Shown piece after piece: positions 27,490 through 36,550 of a stretch of 64,000 nt of DNA. The stretch lies in assembly GCA_963762425.1 (NCBI GenBank), contig CAVXKY010000023.1:62001-126000 (forward strand). Reading direction: 5' to 3'. Both the position numbers and the translations under genes were made by a program. Source of the DNA: REEB95 sp963762425 (GTDB taxonomy: Bacteria; Pseudomonadota; Alphaproteobacteria; ATCC43930; CGMCC-115725). Every line of letters starts with the position of its first letter. The first letter of the stretch is position 1. The notes beneath the pieces are model-generated. The model was not told the DNA's origin and did not search any database. It saw nothing but the letters and a program-made list of their open reading frames with translations.

Positions 27490-29250
27490 ATGAAACTGCC
27501 TCCCGGCTATTTCTGGCTGGCCGCCGCGGCGACCGTGTTCGCGGTCTTCGCCGCGTCGCGTTTCGTCACCAATGACTATTTCTTCTTCGCCGCCTATATC
27601 GTGCTGCAATACGTGGTGATGGCGACAGCGTGGAACATCCTCGGCGGCTATACCGGCTACGTCAATTTCGGCTCCGCCGGGTTCTACGCGCTCGGCGCCT
27701 ACAGCACGGTGGTGATGCACAAGCTGGCCGCCCCGCCGATTGCGGTTTCGATCCTAGTCGGCGGCCTGGTTGCCGGCGCGGTCGGCTTGGGCATGGGATA
27801 TCTGACGTTGCGGCTCCGGGGCATATTCTTCGCCATCGCCACGCTGGCGCTCGCCATCGTGCTGGAGACCGCAGTTGCCAACTGGGATTATGTCGGCGGC
27901 GCGAAAGGCGTCTACACCCTTCGCCCTGTGCTCGGCCCGTTCGGCCACAATTACATCCAGTACCTGTTCCTGGTGATGCTGATCCTCGCCGCGTTGTCGG
28001 TGTGCATCGCGCGCACCATCGAGCATTCAAAGCTCGGCGACGGCCTCGCCACCATCCGCGACGACGAGCTGGCGGCGGAGGCGGCGGGGGTTCCGACCCT
28101 CAAGCTGAAGCTCATCGCCACGACGCTGTCGGGCGCGCTGATGGGCATGGCCGGAGCGCCGTTTCCCTATTACGTCATCTACCTCGACCCCTCCTCCGCC
28201 TTCAACCTGGGCATCGCCGTCAACAGCATCGCCATGCCGCTGATCGGCGGCACCGCGAGCTGGCTCGGCCCGGTAATCGGTGCCGTACTGCTCGCCACCA
28301 TCCAACAAGTTGCTACCGTGACAATCTCATCGGAACTCAACCTGCTGATTGTTGGCGTCATCATGGTGTTGTTCGTTATCGCCGCGCCTAACGGCATTAT
28401 CGGCTGGTTCGGGCGCGCCGGCCGCAACCGCCGCCGCATCCCATGGCGCCGTCAACTTGTTCCCGCCCAGCGTCCGCACCCGCTAACACGTCCCCTGGAA
28501 AAGGGCGGTATGACCGATACGCTGCTGCGGGTTGAGAAGCTGGGTAAACGCTTCGACGGTTTCATCGCGCTCGACGGCATCGATTTCGACGTGGCGCCCG
28601 GCGAGCGCATAGGCCTGATCGGCCCCAACGGCTCGGGCAAATCGACGCTGGTCAATTGCATCTCCGGCGCGCTCCGGAACGAGAGAGGCAAAGTGATATT
28701 CAACGGTCGCCTTATGGACGGCCTGTCGGCGCACACGCGCACGCGGCTGGGCCTGGCGCGCAGCTTCCAGCTGCCGAAGCCGTTTCACAGCATGACCGTG
28801 GCTGAGAATATTTATGTGCCCCTTCTCTACACTGTCAACACCTGGCACGGCGAGCGCCATCTGACCCACGCCGAAATCGAAACCCGGGTCGAGGAGGTGT
28901 TGACCCAGGTTGGCTTGCATGAAAAATCCGGCCGGCGGCCGCGCGACCTGACCCAGATCGAGATGCGCAAGCTCGAACTGGCCCGCGCCATGGCGGCGGC
29001 GCCCAAGCTGCTGATCGCCGACGAGGCCATGGCCGGCCTTTCCAACGCCGAAGTCGACGACATCCTGAATCTCCTGGTGAAGCTCAGCGAGCAAGGCATT
29101 ACCGTGGTCTTGATCGAGCACATCATGCGCGCGGTGATGAGCTTCTCGCAGCGGCTGGTGGTGCTGGTCGCCGGCAGGAAACTCGCCGACGGCCCGCCGC
29201 AGGACGTGATGCACAACTCCGAAGTGGTGAGGGCCTATCTTGGCGAGTAG
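27490..29250 (+). CDS. LivM permease fused to a second Liv-type ATPase
   Basis: 586 residues in one intact frame. Residues 1-315 form a LivM-like permease with about eight to ten helices (NILGGYTGYVNFGSAGFYALGAYS; GIFFAIATLALAIVLE). After a 25-residue basic linker, residues from about 341 form an ABC ATPase (Walker A GPNGSGKST; Walker B LLIADEAMAGLS; IEH switch) with a degenerate signature (LTQIEMRK). An internal ATG at 28510 with AAAAGGGCGG upstream could also give the ATPase alone. Fusion of LivM with an ATPase is known but uncommon. With the 26713 gene this supplies two ATPases and one permease. Confidence 0.85.
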   Translation: MKLPPGYFWLAAAATVFAVFAASRFVTNDYFFFAAYIVLQYVVMATAWNILGGYTGYVNFGSAGFYALGAYSTVVMHKLAAPPIAVSILVGGLVAGAVGLGMGYLTLRLRGIFFAIATLALAIVLETAVANWDYVGGAKGVYTLRPVLGPFGHNYIQYLFLVMLILAALSVCIARTIEHSKLGDGLATIRDDELAAEAAGVPTLKLKLIATTLSGALMGMAGAPFPYYVIYLDPSSAFNLGIAVNSIAMPLIGGTASWLGPVIGAVLLATIQQVATVTISSELNLLIVGVIMVLFVIAAPNGIIGWFGRAGRNRRRIPWRRQLVPAQRPHPLTRPLEKGGMTDTLLRVEKLGKRFDGFIALDGIDFDVAPGERIGLIGPNGSGKSTLVNCISGALRNERGKVIFNGRLMDGLSAHTRTRLGLARSFQLPKPFHSMTVAENIYVPLLYTVNTWHGERHLTHAEIETRVEEVLTQVGLHEKSGRRPRDLTQIEMRKLELARAMAAAPKLLIADEAMAGLSNAEVDDILNLLVKLSEQGITVVLIEHIMRAVMSFSQRLVVLVAGRKLADGPPQDVMHNSEVVRAYLGE

Positions 29251-29371
29251 CGCCGCGAACTAGAATTACCCGAGGTGACCCGCCTCACGGGGGACGAGCA
29301 CTATTCTCTTGTGGCGCGGCTGAAGTAAGATGCAACAGCCGCATCCGAGAGAGGTGCGAGGGAGGAACGGA

Positions 29372-29992
29372 ATGACGATGACCGAGGAACTGGTCCACAA
29401 GCAGCGCATCCGCGAGCTGCTCGAGAACTGGGTGGTATGGAGCGATTTGGGGGATTGGGAGCGCTTCCGCACCGTGTGGCACGACGACGGCTACATGTTC
29501 GCGACCTGGTTTCAGGCGCCGGCTCAGGATTTCGTCAACGCGCGGCGCGACGGCTGGATCAAGGGAGTGAGCATCATCCACACGCTTGGCTCGAGCTCGA
29601 TCGACCTCGCGGGTACGCGCGCGATCGCCCAGACCCGGATGGCCATCTCCCAGCGCGCCCCGGTCAACGGCGCGCTGTGCGACGTGACATGCACCGGCCG
29701 CTTCTATGATTTCCTTGAGGAGCGCAAGGGCCGTTGGGGCATGGTGCTGCGCCAGCCGATCTACGAGAAGGATCGCATCGATCCGGTCGACCCCGCCGTC
29801 AAGCTCAATCTTGACCAAAAGCTGCTTGCGGAATTCCCCGAGGGCTACCGCCATCTCGCTTACCTGCAGACCCGGATCGGCTATAAGGTGAAGCGCGTCA
29901 TGCCCGGCCTCAAGGGTCCGGAGGTCGAACGGCTTTATGCCTTCGGCAAGGATTGGCTCGCGGGCAAGCCGATCAAGGACTACAAAGAATAA
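29372..29992 (+). CDS. NTF2/SnoaL-like domain protein
   Basis: 206 residues from the ATG at 29372, which has GGGAGGAA upstream. The N-terminal half is a SnoaL_4 / NTF2-like fold: HKQRIRELLENWVVWSDLGDWERFRTVWHDDGYM, then GVSIIHTLGSSSIDLAG and a later GRFYDFLEERKGRW strand pair. Such small cone-shaped domains act as dehydratases, isomerases or hydroxylase small subunits on ring compounds. The C-terminal 60 residues look like an added helical tail. It heads a short run with DoxX and OYE genes, which suggests catabolism of a cyclic compound, but the substrate is unknown. Confidence 0.75.
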   Translation: MTMTEELVHKQRIRELLENWVVWSDLGDWERFRTVWHDDGYMFATWFQAPAQDFVNARRDGWIKGVSIIHTLGSSSIDLAGTRAIAQTRMAISQRAPVNGALCDVTCTGRFYDFLEERKGRWGMVLRQPIYEKDRIDPVDPAVKLNLDQKLLAEFPEGYRHLAYLQTRIGYKVKRVMPGLKGPEVERLYAFGKDWLAGKPIKDYKE

Positions 29993-30099
29993 AGAACAAG
30001 ACATAATAACGAATAGCGGCCGCGCGCGCCGATCGAAGAGAGGGCCGCGATCTAGGGAGAAACGATGATTGGACACACGGAAAACACGAGGGGGGCAAT

Positions 30100-30471
30100 A
30101 TGTCGATCGCCGATAACTTCAATCTCCTGAATGAATTCAATATCTTGCGCATCATCTGTGGCGCCTTCCTCATCCCGCATATCGTCGCCAAGTTCACGGT
30201 CCCCGCCACGCTCAACTTTTTCGTCGCCGCCGGATTCAAACCTGCGGCAACCTGGATGTACATCTCCGGCGCGATCGAGACCCTGCTCGCGATCGCACTT
30301 ATATTCGGCATTTACACCCGATATGCTGGCGCCATCGCATGTTTCCACCTGCTGGTCGCCGCCGCTGCCACCCATAAAGTCACCCACGGCAAATGGATCT
30401 GGGTGATTGGCGGCAGCGAATTTTGCGTTTTCTGGGCGATCTGCTGCCTCGTCGTTGCCATGCATGGCTGA
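30100..30471 (+). CDS. DoxX-like small membrane protein
   Basis: 123 residues with four hydrophobic segments (about 14-34, 48-66, 72-90, 98-118) and the family-like start LRIICGAFLIPHIVAKF, then GIYTRYAGAIACFHLLVAA. The ATG follows GAGGGGGG. DoxX-family proteins are often associated with redox enzymes. Here it sits between SnoaL and OYE genes on the same strand, 45 bases ahead of the latter. No specific function can be given. Confidence 0.75.
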   Translation: MSIADNFNLLNEFNILRIICGAFLIPHIVAKFTVPATLNFFVAAGFKPAATWMYISGAIETLLAIALIFGIYTRYAGAIACFHLLVAAAATHKVTHGKWIWVIGGSEFCVFWAICCLVVAMHG

Positions 30472-30515
30472 AGCGCGCCTCGTCGAAATCTCAGCACTGA
30501 AAGGAATTCGATAAA

Positions 30516-31634
30516 ATGGCTAGCGTCCTGTTTTCTCCCATCACCCTGCGCGGGCTCACTCTTCCCAATCGGGTCGTCGTCTCGCCGATGTGCCAGTACA
30601 ATTCCAACAATGGGTCCGCAACCGATTGGCACCTGATGCATCTCGGCAGCTTCTCACTCGGCTGCGCGGGGCTCGTGATGTGCGAGATGACCGACGTCAA
30701 TCCGATCGGGCGGATTTCGCCGAAATGCGCCGGCATGTATTCCGACGATAACGAGGCGGCGCTCAAGCGCGTGTACGATTTCTGCCGTACCTATGGTGTC
30801 GCGAAACTCGGCGTGCAGCTTGCGCACGCGGGACGCAAGGGTCCGACCACGCCGCCGGCGGCGGGCGGCAAGCCGATTCTGACAAAAGAAGAAGGCGGCT
30901 GGACTCCCGAGGCACCATCGGCCATCCCCTATGATACCGGCTGGCCGGTTCCGCACGCCATGACCAAGGACGACATCAAGCGCTGCGTCGGCGAATTCGC
31001 TGCGGCGGCCAAGCGCGTCGATCGCATCGGCTACGACGTGATCGAGCTACATGGCGGCCACGGCTATCTGCTGCACCAATTCATGTCGCCGATATCGAAC
31101 AAGCGCACCGACGAATACGGCGGCTCGACCGAAAATCGCATCCGCTTCCCGATCGAAGTCTACAAAGCGGTGCGCGCGGCATGGCCCGAGCAGAAGCCGC
31201 TCGGCATCCGCGTGTCGGCGACCGACTGGATCGATGGCGGCTGGACGCCGGAGGAAACCGTGGTGCTGGCGAAGGAACTCAAGAAGCTCGGCTGCGACTA
31301 CATGGACGTCTCCACCGGCGGGCTCGACCCGAAGCAGAAGATTCCGCTCGCGCCGGGCTACCAGGTTCCGTTCGCCGAGAAGGTCAGACGCGAGAGCGGC
31401 ATTACCACCATGACCGTCGGCCTGATCGCCGGCTACCAGCAAGCCGAGGACATCGTGGCGTCCGGCAAGAGCGACCTGATCTGCCTCGCGCGCGGCGCCA
31501 TGTGGGATCCGCGTTGGGCCTGGCACGCCGCCGAGGAACTCGGCGCCGAGACGCCTTATGCGCCGAAAACCATGGCGTGCCATCCGAAGTTGCGGCCGCA
31601 ATTGTTTCCGAAGCGGGCGCAGGCGGCAAGCTGA
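30516..31634 (+). CDS. Old yellow enzyme (NADH:flavin oxidoreductase, YqjM-like)
   Basis: 372 residues, a full FMN-binding TIM barrel. Landmarks are SPMCQYNS (the Cys near residue 24 typical of YqjM-like OYEs), QLAHAGRKG (active-site His), ELHGGHGYLLHQFMSPISNKRTDEYGGS and a C-terminal CLARGAMWDPRW. It reduces activated C=C bonds with NAD(P)H. AAAGGAA precedes the ATG. It fits with the SnoaL and DoxX genes as an enone-processing step. Confidence 0.9.
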   Translation: MASVLFSPITLRGLTLPNRVVVSPMCQYNSNNGSATDWHLMHLGSFSLGCAGLVMCEMTDVNPIGRISPKCAGMYSDDNEAALKRVYDFCRTYGVAKLGVQLAHAGRKGPTTPPAAGGKPILTKEEGGWTPEAPSAIPYDTGWPVPHAMTKDDIKRCVGEFAAAAKRVDRIGYDVIELHGGHGYLLHQFMSPISNKRTDEYGGSTENRIRFPIEVYKAVRAAWPEQKPLGIRVSATDWIDGGWTPEETVVLAKELKKLGCDYMDVSTGGLDPKQKIPLAPGYQVPFAEKVRRESGITTMTVGLIAGYQQAEDIVASGKSDLICLARGAMWDPRWAWHAAEELGAETPYAPKTMACHPKLRPQLFPKRAQAAS

Positions 31635-31714
31635 AGCGGATCAGCTCTTCGCGCGCGATGAACTTGGCGAAGGCGGCTTAATCGGGAACGGACGGCCTCT
31701 CGCCCGAGGGAGAT

Positions 31715-32596
31715 TTATCGCAACCCGCTGGCCTTGGCCTGCTCGAACGCCATGACGGCCCAATCCTTGCCGCCGTCGCCGCGCGCAATTGCGCTCAAGA
31801 GCCGGTCGCGCCACACGTTCACGCTCGGCAGCGGCACACCCGCCGACGCCCCCGCCGCGAGCGCTAATTCAGCATCCTTGAATCCATTGACCGCGCTTTG
31901 GCCGGTCTTGTCGTAGGATTCGTCGACGATGATCTTGCCGTAGACCTTGTAGGCCGGGGCGGAAAACAGCCCGTCGGTCAGCGCGTCGTACAGCACCGGC
32001 CGCGCCACGCCGAATTTCTCGACCAGCGCGAAGGCCTCTCCCATCGCCTCGATGGCGCAACCCAGGACGAAATTGATGGTGATCTTGATCGCGGCGGAGG
32101 CGGCGGGCTCGGTGCCCGCCTCAAAAGTTCGCCGGCCGATCACTTGAAACAATGGGCGGCACAGATCGATCGCATCCTTGGGTCCGCCGGGAAGTATCCC
32201 GAGCTGGCCGGCGGCCGCGACGTCCGGGCGGCCGAGCACGGGTGCCGCCACCAGCACCTGTCCCGCCTTGCGGTGGGCCTCGGTCACCTTGCGGATCGCA
32301 TCCACGCCGTGGGTCCCCATGACGAGATGGATCTTGCCCTTGGCGAGAGAGGCGAGAAGGCCGCCCGTTCCGAGCGTCACTTCCTCGAGCGCCGCGTCGT
32401 TCGCGAGCATGGTGATGATCACGTCCCGGTTCGCGCAAACGGCCGCGATCGAGCCCGCCACCTTGGCGCCCGCCTGGCCGATTCCCGCCGCCTTCTCGGC
32501 CGTGCGATTAAAAACCAGGAGATCATGGCCGCCCGAGAGTACGCGCGCCGCGATCGCGCTGCCCATCCGGCCAAGGCCGATGAAGCCGACCTTCAT
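31715..32596 (-). CDS. 3-hydroxyisobutyrate dehydrogenase-family oxidoreductase
   Basis: 293 residues from the ATG at 32596. It has a Rossmann motif GFIGLGRMGSAIAARV with NRTAEKA, a catalytic Lys in AIKITINFVLG, and an all-helical second domain. Beta-hydroxyacid dehydrogenases oxidise 3-hydroxyisobutyrate, tartronate semialdehyde and similar compounds. The TGA of the upstream EboE-like gene overlaps its ATG (ATGA), so the two are cotranslated. The 54 extra bases upstream in frame belong to that gene. Confidence 0.85.
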   Translation of the reverse strand: MKVGFIGLGRMGSAIAARVLSGGHDLLVFNRTAEKAAGIGQAGAKVAGSIAAVCANRDVIITMLANDAALEEVTLGTGGLLASLAKGKIHLVMGTHGVDAIRKVTEAHRKAGQVLVAAPVLGRPDVAAAGQLGILPGGPKDAIDLCRPLFQVIGRRTFEAGTEPAASAAIKITINFVLGCAIEAMGEAFALVEKFGVARPVLYDALTDGLFSAPAYKVYGKIIVDESYDKTGQSAVNGFKDAELALAAGASAGVPLPSVNVWRDRLLSAIARGDGGKDWAVMAFEQAKASGLR

Positions 32597-33822
32597 GACG
32601 CGCCTCTGAGCACCTTGACGGGCTTTTTTGCGAGCTCGCCCTGCACCCATTCGAGTTCGCGCACGACATAATCGGTGATGTCGCCGGTCTTCAAATGATT
32701 AGGCAGCACGTCCCAGGTATAGGTCTCGATCTCGAGTTGGGTCGAGACCGGGTCGGCGAGGTGCACGCGGAGCGCTTCCTCGATCGAGGGGCGCGTGGTC
32801 TTGAACTCGCCCAGATCCTCAAGGAACACCGGCACGTGGAAATGAGTGCGCCATTCGCGCGCCCCCGGATTCGCATCCCACGCGGCGAACGCGTCGGCGA
32901 GGTCGATGAAGCGCTGGAGCTTGCCGTCCCTCACCTCGATGGTCTGGTGGAGATAGACCGGATCGTCGTAGGCCTTGAGCGCATGAACGATGTCGCGATC
33001 CACCTTCGGCATGCGCACCGCCGCCGCGGCCTGGAGCTTCATCACCGGCACCCCCGCCGCCTTCAGACTCTTGAGCGAATCGGCGATGTTCTCGAATTCG
33101 ACCGCTTGGTGGCAGATGTCGAACACGATGCCGAGATGCTTCCTGAGCGCGCACTCGGCCTGAACTGGCGAAAGCCCGGTCGCCTTGGCCAGGGTTCCGA
33201 CCGAGGCGGGCGAATAGAGATGGTCCTTGAAATAGGCGATCGCTTCGGAGGTCAGCTCCATGAAACAAAGCGGCTCGGGCTCGAGCGCGAGGGTCACCGT
33301 GCGCCCGGTGCGCGCCTCGAGCGCGATCAGATGCGCCACCACGCGCAAAATTTGGCGCGTATAGGCGTCGACCACGTCGCGCCCCGTGACCCGTGGTTTG
33401 AAACCGCAAGGCGGGCTTTGGATCGAGGGCGATATCCCCGCTAAAGCCACTTCGGCCAGGATGTCCGCCACCTTCATGGTGTATTCCGCGCGCTCGTCGG
33501 TGCGCCAATCGGGCTCGTAGACCAGCTCCTTGACGCGCTCGCCCTTGAACGGGCCGTAGGGAAAGGCGTTGACCGTGAAAAGATACATGCCGTTATCGGC
33601 GAGAAAGGATTTGAGCTTGGCGCGCTGGTCCGGCTCACGCGTCAGCCGCTCGGTCGATTTCGCGGAAAGGCGCAGCGAAACGCCGAATGGCTTGTCGGGC
33701 GAGACGCGTTTTTTGACCGCAGGCACGTAGCGCGTAAGGCTGGCCCACATCTCGTCCCAGGTATCGCCCGGATGAACCAGGGTCGAATACGTCAGATGGC
33801 CGAGGCCACCGCCCAATTCCAT
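32593..33822 (-). CDS. eboE: EboE-like metabolite-traffic / TIM-barrel protein
   Basis: 409 residues resembling EboE: an N-terminal LTYSTLVHPGDTW, RVSPDKPFGVSLRLSAKS, FTVNAFPYGPFKGERVKE and LALEPEPLCFMELTSEAIAYF, with FDICHQAVEFEN as a metal-site-like segment. EboE belongs to a gene set proposed to move precursors of scytonemin, aurachin and related metabolites toward the periplasm. None of the other ebo genes are here; the partners are a HIBADH and a Gfo/Idh oxidoreductase. A sugar-isomerase-like TIM barrel with another job is possible. Confidence 0.65.
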   Translation of the reverse strand: MELGGGLGHLTYSTLVHPGDTWDEMWASLTRYVPAVKKRVSPDKPFGVSLRLSAKSTERLTREPDQRAKLKSFLADNGMYLFTVNAFPYGPFKGERVKELVYEPDWRTDERAEYTMKVADILAEVALAGISPSIQSPPCGFKPRVTGRDVVDAYTRQILRVVAHLIALEARTGRTVTLALEPEPLCFMELTSEAIAYFKDHLYSPASVGTLAKATGLSPVQAECALRKHLGIVFDICHQAVEFENIADSLKSLKAAGVPVMKLQAAAAVRMPKVDRDIVHALKAYDDPVYLHQTIEVRDGKLQRFIDLADAFAAWDANPGAREWRTHFHVPVFLEDLGEFKTTRPSIEEALRVHLADPVSTQLEIETYTWDVLPNHLKTGDITDYVVRELEWVQGELAKKPVKVLRGAS

Positions 33823-33900
33823 GATTTCCTCCTCGTGCCGCTTGGTTGCGGCGATTGCTCGCCGATACGGGGGCCGAATCTAGGACCTAGCCGATGCGTG

Positions 33901-34923
33901 TTAGAGCACCTTTTCCTTAACGCCGGAAGCGGCCGATTTGACGATCGCCTCGGTTACCGCCGCGCCGTGAATCATCTCGGCGAGCGGAATCGGATAAGCG
34001 GGGCCGCCCTCGACCGCGCGCGCGAAGGCCTCGAGCGCGGCGCGCGACACGTCGTAGGACTCGGCCTGCCAGGTCTTGGTCTCGCCCTTGACCGGCTGAA
34101 AGGTGCACGCGCCGAAGAGCCGGCTGCGCCGCTCTTCCGAGGGTGCGCCCGCGATATGGGTCATGCCTTCGATGCGGATGAAGCCCGCCGAGCCGAACAC
34201 CTGGAGGCGGAAGCCGCCGCCGGTCGCGGTCATGGTGCCGAGATAACCCGACATGCCCTGCTTCATGCGGAACAAGACCGAGGTCGTGTCGTCGGCGTCG
34301 ATCGCGACCACGCGCCGAAAACTCTCGCAGAACACATGGTCGAATTCACCAAAGAGATCGATCGCGGCGTCGATCGCGTGCACACCCATGGGTGTCAGGC
34401 CGCCGCACGGCGTTTCCGCGCGGCTCGCACGCCACTGGTCCGCCTTGAGCGCCAGCGCATTGGGAAAGGTCATGGTCGCTTCGAAATGGAGGATCGTGCC
34501 GAGGGCGCCCGACTTCACGCGTTGGTGCAGGTCGATCATAGTCGGATGAAGGCGGCGATTGTAGCCGAGCCCGAGGGTCAGGCTCGCTTTCTGCATGGCC
34601 GAAACTGCGGCCGAAGCCTCGGCCTTGGTGAGGGCGAAGGGTTTCTCGCAGAAGACGTGTTTCTTGGCGCGCGCCGCCGCGATGATCTGGGGCACATGGA
34701 GTGAGTGGGGGGTCGCGAGCACGACTGCGTCGACATTCGGCATCGCGAGCAAATCGTCATAGCTCGGACGCAGATCGAAGCCGTGCTTCTGCGCGAATGC
34801 GGCAAGTTCGGGGGTGACCGCGCGGCTAGCGCCCGCGACGAACTTGATGTCCTTGCTGCCCTGCGCCGCTTCAACCAGCGTCTTGCCCCACCAGCCGAGG
34901 CCGACGATTGCCGCTCTGATCAT
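33901..34923 (-). CDS. Gfo/Idh/MocA-family oxidoreductase
   Basis: 340 residues: N-terminal Rossmann motif AIVGLGWWGKTLVEAA, the family sequence FCEKPFALTKAEASAAV with the conserved EKP lysine, and GLGYNRRLHP in the hinge. The C-terminal domain holds GVHAIDAAIDLFGE. It oxidises or reduces sugars, inositols or related cyclitols with NAD(P). It is 78 bases upstream of the EboE-like gene on the same strand and probably begins this operon. The substrate is unknown. Confidence 0.85.
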   Translation of the reverse strand: MIRAAIVGLGWWGKTLVEAAQGSKDIKFVAGASRAVTPELAAFAQKHGFDLRPSYDDLLAMPNVDAVVLATPHSLHVPQIIAAARAKKHVFCEKPFALTKAEASAAVSAMQKASLTLGLGYNRRLHPTMIDLHQRVKSGALGTILHFEATMTFPNALALKADQWRASRAETPCGGLTPMGVHAIDAAIDLFGEFDHVFCESFRRVVAIDADDTTSVLFRMKQGMSGYLGTMTATGGGFRLQVFGSAGFIRIEGMTHIAGAPSEERRSRLFGACTFQPVKGETKTWQAESYDVSRAALEAFARAVEGGPAYPIPLAEMIHGAAVTEAIVKSAASGVKEKVL

Positions 34924-35103
34924 GCGTTTCCCTCTGTTCCCAATGGGTTAGTTTGCACCGGCGACAGCCGCGCAGCGGGATTTTTCACCGTGGATCGCTT
35001 CCCGTATTTTGGAGAATCTATCAGGAGTGGGAGCATGGTATGCGGGCGCGCATTTGGCTGTCAATGAAGCCGGCCGCTTCATTAAGGAATTTTTCTCCGG
35101 CGC

Positions 35104-36550
35104 TTACAATTCGCCCGGGTCATGCTTGGGTTCGCGCTTGGGTTCATGCCCGTGCTCGGATTCGTGAATCCGAATGTTGTATTTCCTCATCAGAGCCTGA
35201 AAATTTGCGCGCTGCATGCCGGTTTCGTCGGCGCTCTTGGTCGCATTCCATGCATTCCTCTTGAGCGCATCGAGAACGAACAGCTTCTCGATATTCTCAA
35301 CCGACTTCTCGCGCGCAAGTTTCTTGATCTGCTTGAGTTCCTCGCCCGTCTTCGGGATGTCGAGAGCCAGCCCCGGCGGCATATCGTCGAGACTGACCAG
35401 ATGCGCCCGGCGAATGACGGCGTCGGTCGCCAGAACCACCGCGCGCTGCACCGTATTTTCGAGCTCCCGAACATTGCCTGGCCAATCGTAGTTCATGAGC
35501 ATACCCATCGCCCCTTCGGAAAATTCCGTCACCTTTTTCCCCATCTCCTTATTGAAGATACCGAGAAAGTGGAAGGCCAAGGCAGGAATGTCGTCGCGGC
35601 GTTCTCGCAACGGCGGAATGCGAATGGGGAAGATGTTGATCCGATAGAAGAGATCCTCGCGAAACCTTCCGTCGGAGACCATGGCCTTGAGGTCCTTATT
35701 GGTCGCGGTGATCAATCTGAAGTTGGCGGTCTGCGTCTTCGTGCCCCCCACCGCCCTGAACTCTCGTTCTTGAATGACCCGCAGCAGCTTGGCTTGGGTG
35801 CTGAGGGAGATATTGCCGATTTCGTCGAGAAAGAGCGTTCCGCCTTCGGCAATTTCCAGCATGCCCATCTTGTTCGCCACCGCGCCGGTGAACGCGCCCT
35901 TGACGTGCCCGAACAATTCGCTCTCCAGCAAGATTCTCACTGAGTGCGTTGCAGTCCACCGGAATGAACGGCTTGTCCTTGCGCAGACTGTTGTAGTGAA
36001 TGGCGCGGGCGATCAGTTCCTTGCCCGTTCCCGACTCGCCGGTGAGCATCACCGTCGAATTAGTCGGAGCGCATTTGGCGAGAAGTCGGAAGACGCTCTG
36101 CATCTGGGGGCTCGCCCCGATGATGTTCTCGAAGCGGTACTTGGCGCCGACCTCGGTCTTGAGGTTCAAGTTCTCCTGGAGCAATCGCCGTCTCTCCAGC
36201 GCGCGCTGAATCACAAGCTTGAGTTCGTCCGGATCAAAAGGCTTGGGCAAATAGTCGAAGGCTCCGAGTTTCATCGATTTCACGGCCGTCTCGATCTGCG
36301 ACAATCCGGTGATCATGATGACGTCGATGTCCGGGTGTCCCTCTTTTACCCGGCGAAGCACCTCAAGACCGTCGATCTTAGGCATCATGATGTCCAGGAT
36401 GACGATGTCGTAATGATTCTCCTCGATCTTTCGCAGCGCCTCCAAGCCGTCCTGGACGGCTTCAAGTTGATATTCGCCGCTCCCCAAGATGCGAAGGCAA
36501 CTGTCGATAATAATCCGCTCGTCATCGACGACCAATATTTTCACGCTCAC
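35104..36550 (-). CDS. Sigma-54-dependent response regulator (NtrC type, one frameshift)
   Basis: Receiver domain (phospho-Asp 53 in ILDIMMPKIDG, Lys in LPKPF), then an AAA+ domain with Walker A GESGTGKE, the sigma-54 contact loop GAFTGA, Walker B GGTLFLDEIG and the R-finger region, and a Fis-type HTH near the C-terminus (NATKSADETGMQRANFQALMRKYNI). One extra base near 35,942 (AATCTTGCTGGAG) splits the gene between SENL and LESELFGH. Its ATG overlaps the stop of the haem-sensor kinase. The good -24/-12 site at 38766 before the divergent receiver operon is its obvious target. Confidence 0.9.
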
